Positions 60,054-64,000 of a stretch of 64,000 nt of DNA are shown here, one piece after another. Origin of the DNA: an uncultured Blautia sp. (GTDB taxonomy: Bacteria > Bacillota > Clostridia > Lachnospirales > Lachnospiraceae); the NCBI RefSeq assembly GCF_934424005.1, contig NZ_CAKRXI010000003.1, positions 1 to 64,000 of the forward strand, in the 5' to 3' direction. How positions within the stretch are numbered: the stretch's first letter is position 1; each line of letters starts with the position of its first letter. A program made the translations under genes and the position numbers. The notes under the pieces are model-generated. The model did no database searches, was not told the origin of the DNA, and saw nothing but the letters and a program-made list of their open reading frames with translations.

Positions 60054-61178
60054 TCATGGTTTTGGTGATCCACAGTATTCACAGAAAGCACCTGTGTTTG
60101 TGGCACCGCAGGCACATACCCAGGTATCACCAGAAGCCTGCTGTGGTGCATTCTGATTCATCATAGTACCATGTTGTGGCGCATTTTGATTCATCATATT
60201 GCCCTGTTGTGGGTAGCCCTGGTTCATCATGTTGCCCTGTTGTGGGTAGCCCTGTTTCATCATGTTGCCTTGCTGCGGGTAGCCCTGGTTCATCATGCCG
60301 CCCTGCTGCGGGTAGCCCTGGTTCATCATGCCGCCCTGCTGCGGGTAGCCCTGGTTCATCATGCCGCTCTGCTGCGGGTAGCCCTGTTTCATCATGCTGC
60401 CCTGCTGCGGATAGCCTTGGTTCATCATATTGCCCTGCTGTGGGTAGCCCTGGTTCATCATGCCGCCTTGCTGCGGGTAGCCCTGATTCATCATGCCGCT
60501 CTGCTGTGGGTAGCCCTGATTCATCATGTTGCCCTGCTGCGGGTAACCCTGGTTCATCATGCCATTGCTATAAACCGGTGCGGGTGCCGGTGCGCCGGTA
60601 AGTGCAGTTATGATCTGATTTGCAAGTTGTTCATAATTCATCATTTTAGCTCGTTCGTGATCTTTTACAGAGAAGGTATTAAGCTTAAAGTCCATATCAT
60701 CAAACCAAGGTGTGTTAACGCCAAGTTTTATCTTGTAATCATAAGAATAGTTGTATCTTGGTGGCACATAAGATCTGGATTCACCATCCTGATCTTTGTA
60801 TTCTTCTTCTACTCGCTGTTCATCGATGTCTAAACGACAGGAGGTTATTGCAGACAGAGGTACGATATCCGGATTATCCTGTTCGCTCATATTAAATGCA
60901 ACGGCAAACATTCCTTTGTTATCGTCGATAAACACATGATATCTGTCTGCAGAAAACTCACGGGTAACACTGAAACTGCGAACAGCATTTTTGTTTTCTT
61001 CTCTGTATTCAAGCTGTCTTTTGATATCTTCTACGGTGCTGTGGCGTCTTTCTTCAAACCATGGGGAAAGCTTGCTGGCACAGTTCTTACACAGATTTCC
61101 ATCATCCAGTTTGCGGTTTCCTAAAAGCCCAATTTTTTCACCACAGATATCACAGTTCTTTTTATCAAATAATCCCAT
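60054..61178 (-). CDS. DUF4428-type zinc-finger protein with 13-fold undecapeptide tract
   Basis: 374 residues. N-terminal CDICGEKIGLLGNRKLDDGNLCKNC is a DUF4428 zinc finger. A beta-rich central domain (to about 205) follows, then 13 repeats of 11 residues (MMNQGYPQQGN type), and a C-terminal zinc ribbon WVCACGATNTGAFCEYCG. The repeat tract is hydrophilic and probably disordered, joining the two metal sites. It is encoded 26 bp upstream of the zinc-ribbon membrane protein gene. Confidence 0.8.
   Translation of the reverse strand: MGLFDKKNCDICGEKIGLLGNRKLDDGNLCKNCASKLSPWFEERRHSTVEDIKRQLEYREENKNAVRSFSVTREFSADRYHVFIDDNKGMFAVAFNMSEQDNPDIVPLSAITSCRLDIDEQRVEEEYKDQDGESRSYVPPRYNYSYDYKIKLGVNTPWFDDMDFKLNTFSVKDHERAKMMNYEQLANQIITALTGAPAPAPVYSNGMMNQGYPQQGNMMNQGYPQQSGMMNQGYPQQGGMMNQGYPQQGNMMNQGYPQQGSMMKQGYPQQSGMMNQGYPQQGGMMNQGYPQQGGMMNQGYPQQGNMMKQGYPQQGNMMNQGYPQQGNMMNQNAPQHGTMMNQNAPQQASGDTWVCACGATNTGAFCEYCGSPKP
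60132..60560. repeat. Coding minisatellite, 13 x 33 bp
   Basis: Thirteen in-frame 33-bp units encode MMNQGYPQQ plus two variable residues. Units 6 and 10 read MMKQ, and the last two have drifted (MMNQNAPQ). The near-identity of units at the DNA level favours gain and loss by slippage in steps of 33 bp, which keep the frame. Confidence 0.95.
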
Positions 61179-61213
61179 TATTAAACCTCCTTCAAAGAGT
61201 AAGAGAATTCATC

Positions 61214-62059
61214 TTATTTTTTCTCTAATTTGTCAAAGAATACTTTTACAGTCCAATCAATAGAGTCCATTGAATCTTCACTGTCTGCAGCTTCTTCTGT
61301 TTCTTCTGTTTCATCCATGCTGTCAGCAGAGGTGAAACATAATTTGCCATCATCAAGAAGATATAATCTCATGGTATCTGTGTCGACTATTGAATAGTCT
61401 TCGGAGTCTTCTTCGGCTTTTTCTCCTGTTGATTTTAATACGAGGGCATTTGTGTCCAGATCGCCTTCAAGTTCAGTGGTGGTTTCGGTTCCGCTTTCAA
61501 TTGTTACAAGTGTTGCTTTACCGCCATCAATTGTAAGATTAAATTGCATATCAAAGAGTGTTCCGGTTGGAACCTGCATTCCAAAAGCTGACATTATGGA
61601 ACTGCTCCATTCACCATCGAAGTCTTCAAGTTTGGTGTCTTCGAGTGCTTTTCCAGGTTCATAAGGTTTATATTCTTCTTTTTCCTGTCCAAGAGTTACG
61701 GTCATTCCATCCATGCTGATAGCAATTTTTCCATCTTCATAGGTGCCTTCCATAACTTCATCATCTGAGGTTATGATAATGTTATCTCCATCGATCTTCC
61801 ATTCAAAATCATCAACGTCTGCTTCTTCTGATTCAGAAGATGTTGTTACTTTACCCTTGCCGTCTTCACTGATTTCCATAGACATTTCCATCATGATCGC
61901 AGCTGGATGAAATTCATTCATACCGTCCATGGAAAGACTGTTTGCGTACCATGTACCAACTACGTCTTTGTTGTCTAATGCATAAACATTTGTACAAACA
62001 AGACCAGCCATCATAATTCCTAACGCACCTGCTGTAAAGATTTTCATTTTTTTACTCAT
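61214..62059 (-). CDS. Secreted acidic hypothetical protein
   Basis: 281 residues from ATG 62059 (AAAGGAG upstream; the longer reading is rejected). A signal peptide (MSKKMKIFTAGALGIMMAGLVCTNVYA) is followed by two similar beta modules: VVGTWYANSLSM...KWTIDGDNIIIT and DGEWSSSIMSAFG...KATLVTIESG, lipocalin-like in pattern. The C-terminus is Glu/Asp/Ser-rich. A Cys at position 22 is not in a proper lipobox. Function unknown. Confidence 0.75.
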   Translation of the reverse strand: MSKKMKIFTAGALGIMMAGLVCTNVYALDNKDVVGTWYANSLSMDGMNEFHPAAIMMEMSMEISEDGKGKVTTSSESEEADVDDFEWKIDGDNIIITSDDEVMEGTYEDGKIAISMDGMTVTLGQEKEEYKPYEPGKALEDTKLEDFDGEWSSSIMSAFGMQVPTGTLFDMQFNLTIDGGKATLVTIESGTETTTELEGDLDTNALVLKSTGEKAEEDSEDYSIVDTDTMRLYLLDDGKLCFTSADSMDETEETEEAADSEDSMDSIDWTVKVFFDKLEKK

Positions 62060-62150
62060 ACCTAATTCTCCTTTCATCTTTGGAATAAATTGTTGATAGA
62101 ATCCCATTTTGACTTGTCAGATTTTTCTGCGAATACTATCTGTAATTATT

Positions 62151-62198
62151 ATTATATGGATATATTTTGGATAATCACTAACACTTTTGATAGTGATT
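62151..62198 (-). promoter_or_regulatory. Promoter region with dyad operator of the secreted acidic protein
   Basis: A -10 TATAAT lies at 62156-62151 on the minus strand. The -35 position (62179-62174) falls inside a perfect 8-bp dyad AATCACTA/TAGTGATT (62173-62180, 62191-62198). The weak -35 plus overlapping dyad suggests regulation by a DNA-binding protein. Confidence 0.5.
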
Positions 62199-62230
62199 GC
62201 AGAAAAATGAAGCTATCAGGAAAATTGATA

Positions 62231-62267
62231 TAAAAATACCCCAGCTAGATTACTCCAGCAAGGGTAT
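62231..62267 (-). terminator. Terminator of the RelA/SpoT-DUF6718 unit
   Basis: Minus strand ATACCC (62267-62262) pairs with GGGTAT (62241-62236), with an inner GCTGG/CTAGC pairing, followed by TTTTTA. Confidence 0.7.
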
Positions 62268-62284
62268 ATTAGATAATCTCTGAT

Positions 62285-62515
62285 TTATGGTCGAAGTCCT
62301 TTTACAAGAGTCTGAAACTCTTGCTCTGTATCCACAAAGTGATACGGTGCGTATTCGCCATACGCTGTTGGTCTACTGATTGTTACAAGTTGTATACCTT
62401 TATATCCAACTGCGTTATTCAGTTCTCTTTTCAATTCCACCAGATGCTTTCCATGAGTCATTTTTAATGCAAAACAACCATGTGCATCACGATCTTTCGC
62501 TACTAGATAACACAT
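62285..62515 (-). CDS. DUF6718 family protein
   Basis: 76 residues. MCYLVAKDRDAHGCFALKMTHGKHLVELKRELN, then a VTISRPTAYGEYAPYHFV strand pair, matching the DUF6718 family as I know it. Its start lies 29 bp inside the RelA/SpoT gene, so it is translationally coupled. A small protein overlapping a toxin-like enzyme is a usual antitoxin arrangement; the function itself is unproven. Confidence 0.7.
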   Translation of the reverse strand: MCYLVAKDRDAHGCFALKMTHGKHLVELKRELNNAVGYKGIQLVTISRPTAYGEYAPYHFVDTEQEFQTLVKGLRP

Positions 62516-63110
62516 TATTCAGCACCTCCTTAAATTCATGCTCATTTCGAATCAATCCATGTTCATATTTCTTACGCATTATTTTTCCTATATCTATTGG
62601 ATAGTTTTTTTTATACAAGTAATCGTGAAGCCAGTTATTCAGTTGTCTATCAAACAGTGTATTGAACTGGATTTCTATCGGATAATGTTTTCCGCTTTTT
62701 TGATAGTACACATGAACACCCCTATATCCGTCATCCAATGACTTTCCATTTGCCATATCAGCAATTCGGAAGCCTGAAGCTTCTTCTTTTAATGCTTGGT
62801 CATAGCTATCGCAAAAAGCCCGGAATCCTAAAATATCATTAAACACTTTTCGCGTTTGATGATTAGGATAGTAACGATCATACTTCAAAAGTATGGCATC
62901 TAAACTCTTGACTCTATAATCTAACGCGATATCTGAAAGAACTTCCTGTTCATCCAACCAATCTGTCATTGTCATCAGTTCGGCAATTAATAAATCCTTA
63001 TCAAAATAATGCAAATTCTTCTTCAATGAAATTCCCAGGTGAGATTCAAATGACAACGCATTCAGAATTTCCACCGATAAGCCATTCATTTTCAGTAATT
63101 GTTCATTCAC
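62487..63110 (-). CDS. RelA/SpoT-domain protein (small alarmone-synthetase-like)
   Basis: 207 residues from ATG 63110, after AGGAGG. VKSLDAILLKYDRYY, NDILGFRAFCDSY, DDGYRGVHVYYQ and YPIEIQFNTLFDRQLNNWLHDYLYKK align with the synthetase motifs (DxxGxR, GYRxxH, ExQ). No hydrolase HD or TGS/ACT domains are present. Members make (p)ppGpp, or, in toxSAS toxins, ppApp or tRNA pyrophosphorylation. The overlap with DUF6718 suggests a toxin-antitoxin or phage-defence pair. Confidence 0.8.
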   Translation of the reverse strand: MNEQLLKMNGLSVEILNALSFESHLGISLKKNLHYFDKDLLIAELMTMTDWLDEQEVLSDIALDYRVKSLDAILLKYDRYYPNHQTRKVFNDILGFRAFCDSYDQALKEEASGFRIADMANGKSLDDGYRGVHVYYQKSGKHYPIEIQFNTLFDRQLNNWLHDYLYKKNYPIDIGKIMRKKYEHGLIRNEHEFKEVLNNVLSSSERS

Positions 63111-63194
63111 AAGCCTACCTCCTGCTTATCAGGATATATTACTTATGCTACCACAGGTATTCTATATTATCAATACATTAGATTATCCGTTTAT

Positions 63195-63584
63195 TTATGA
63201 TCTGCAGCTGTCCGTTGCGGCCATTCTGCTGACTTCCGGATTACCATCCAGATGCTGCATATTTAAGGTTTTTCTTTTCATTCTTTCCTGTTCGGACTGT
63301 TTCAGGATAAAATCTTTAATTTCTTTGGCATTTTTTATGTGCTGTAATTTGAGATCAGGATCAGTAACATCACCTGTGAAGCAGTGGATGGTGCCGATAC
63401 CAAGGATTCGTTCCATCAGAGTGGTTTCCAGGCGGACATCGATTACCTTGTACATGTAACAGTCATTCTCCACTTTGTTGAGCAAACCAGAATCGATTGA
63501 TATGAACTCATCAGTTACGGTATAAGTAGTAAAGGTCCATGGAAGACCAAAAAACATAGAACGCTTTTTCTCTTTGTAAGTCAT
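63195..63584 (-). CDS. PH-like (DUF304-type) protein
   Basis: 129 residues from ATG 63584 (AAAGGAG upstream). FTTYTVTDEFISIDSGLLNKVENDCYMYKVIDVRLETTLMERILGIGTI has the bacterial PH pattern (the order: strand, ID-x-x-x-V-R, then L-G-I-G-T-I). No membrane segment follows, unlike many relatives, so it is a soluble form. The C-terminal 40 residues are helical and charged. Located next to a glycosyltransferase gene. Confidence 0.7.
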   Translation of the reverse strand: MTYKEKKRSMFFGLPWTFTTYTVTDEFISIDSGLLNKVENDCYMYKVIDVRLETTLMERILGIGTIHCFTGDVTDPDLKLQHIKNAKEIKDFILKQSEQERMKRKTLNMQHLDGNPEVSRMAATDSCRS

Positions 63585-63598
63585 AAGTAAATCTCCTT

Positions 63599-64000
63599 TC
63601 AAACTTCGCGGTTCAGTACACGATTAATTTGCCGGAAATCTTTCAGTGCCTGGCGACCGATTTTGAAGATTTTCTTCATATTGATTGAGTTAGTGCCACC
63701 CTGTCTTGGACGGAAAGTGATTGGCAGATATTTGACGCGACATCTCTTTTTTGCATAGATTACTGACAAGACCACATTGGACAGATTAAAATCATTAGGA
63801 ATCAGGTCAATATATCTGCGTAGAGTAGCTGCCTTCATCAGACGGAATGGCGTGTTGGCATCCTTTACGGAAACGCCGAAACAGATACGAATCACAAGGC
63901 GTAGAATACGAGTAACAAAGATACGACTGCCGCCATCCTGACGGTTGTTTCGCCACCCAATGACCATATCCCATGCTTCCCTCTGATCCCAAAACTGTTC
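63599..64000 (-). CDS. Glycosyltransferase family 2, C-terminal part (cut by window end)
   Basis: At least 133 residues; the frame stays open to the last base of the window, so the N-terminal catalytic part lies outside. VSVKDANTPFRLMKAATLRRYIDLIPNDF and KYLPITFRPRQGGTNSINMKKI are typical of the C-terminal part of DPM1-like glycosyltransferases, where the D-x-x-x-x-F-R-L-M segment follows the catalytic core. It likely acts on an undecaprenyl or dolichyl-like lipid acceptor, which is inferred. 14 bp before the PH-like gene. Confidence 0.8.
   Translation of the reverse strand, partial: EQFWDQREAWDMVIGWRNNRQDGGSRIFVTRILRLVIRICFGVSVKDANTPFRLMKAATLRRYIDLIPNDFNLSNVVLSVIYAKKRCRVKYLPITFRPRQGGTNSINMKKIFKIGRQALKDFRQINRVLNREV

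Noticed and set aside
60132..60560. CRISPR-like array
   Set aside because: Repeats are contiguous 33-bp coding units with no unique spacers and no cas genes nearby.
60171..60833. Plus-strand frames rich in repeated HHVALLWVAL or SSCCPAAGSPG
   Set aside because: They are reverse readings of the coding minisatellite of the DUF4428 gene.

Overview
The window looks like a chromosome segment of a low-to-moderate GC Gram-positive anaerobe of the Clostridia, most likely Lachnospiraceae (Blautia/Ruminococcus-like). The reasons are the gene families (PcfJ/PcfK element genes, Met_gamma_lyase-type aminotransferase, XerS-like recombinase, TIGR03960/DUF2344 pair, Prp-processed L27), strong AGGAGG-type ribosome binding sites, frequent TTG/GTG starts and Bacillus-like promoters. 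This is inferred from family content, not from a database search.

Region 1 (about 1-12,975) is accessory DNA. It opens with a frameshifted remnant of a polymorphic-toxin-like gene and a candidate immunity gene. Next comes an integrated element: an operator-containing promoter, a leader terminator, a block of small hypothetical genes with PcfK, DUF7666 and two tandem PcfJ-like proteins, a 33-residue membrane peptide, a protein built of nine Cys-Cys repeats, an excisionase-like gene and a tyrosine integrase. The element ends inside the 5' end of mutS and appears to supply the start codon and about 38 N-terminal residues of MutS. Its left end is not visible.

Region 2 (12,857-23,621) is core: mutS-mutL-miaA, a PLP C-S-lyase-like protein, two flavoproteins and radC. 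Region 3 (23,634-32,999) is the cell-shape and division block mreB-mreC-mreD-PBP2-minD-minE-rodA-carboxypeptidase, without minC, followed by a small P-loop protein. Region 4 (33,157-37,525) is rplU-prp-rpmA-obgE-yhbY-nadD-yqeK-rsfS, from a promoter followed by an L21-leader-like RNA. Region 5 (37,608-46,098) has lexA facing an operon with a HlyD-like protein, yggS, sepF, ylmH, aroB, lspA and rluD, then a cytidylate-kinase-like gene, dtd and a small unknown gene.

Region 6 (46,124-53,280) holds an XerS-like recombinase between two branched palindromes, one with mutually exclusive pairings. It also holds mgtE with a leader of about 400 nt that I cannot match to the M-box, and rng-DUF2344-TIGR03960. 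Region 7 (53,352-62,059, minus strand) holds a four-gene signalling cassette (membrane sensor lacking a recognisable kinase domain, histidine kinase, LuxR-type regulator, secreted protein), a TPM/zinc-ribbon envelope cluster with a 13-unit coding minisatellite, and a secreted acidic protein. Region 8 (62,285-64,000) holds a RelA/SpoT-domain protein overlapping a DUF6718 gene (toxin-antitoxin-like), a PH-like protein and the C-terminal part of a glycosyltransferase cut by the window end.

The most interesting signals are the mutS-invading element, the hairpin between the Shine-Dalgarno and the start of xis, the nine-repeat Cys-Cys protein, the structured RNA before the XerS-like gene, the mgtE leader, and the RelA/SpoT-DUF6718 pair.
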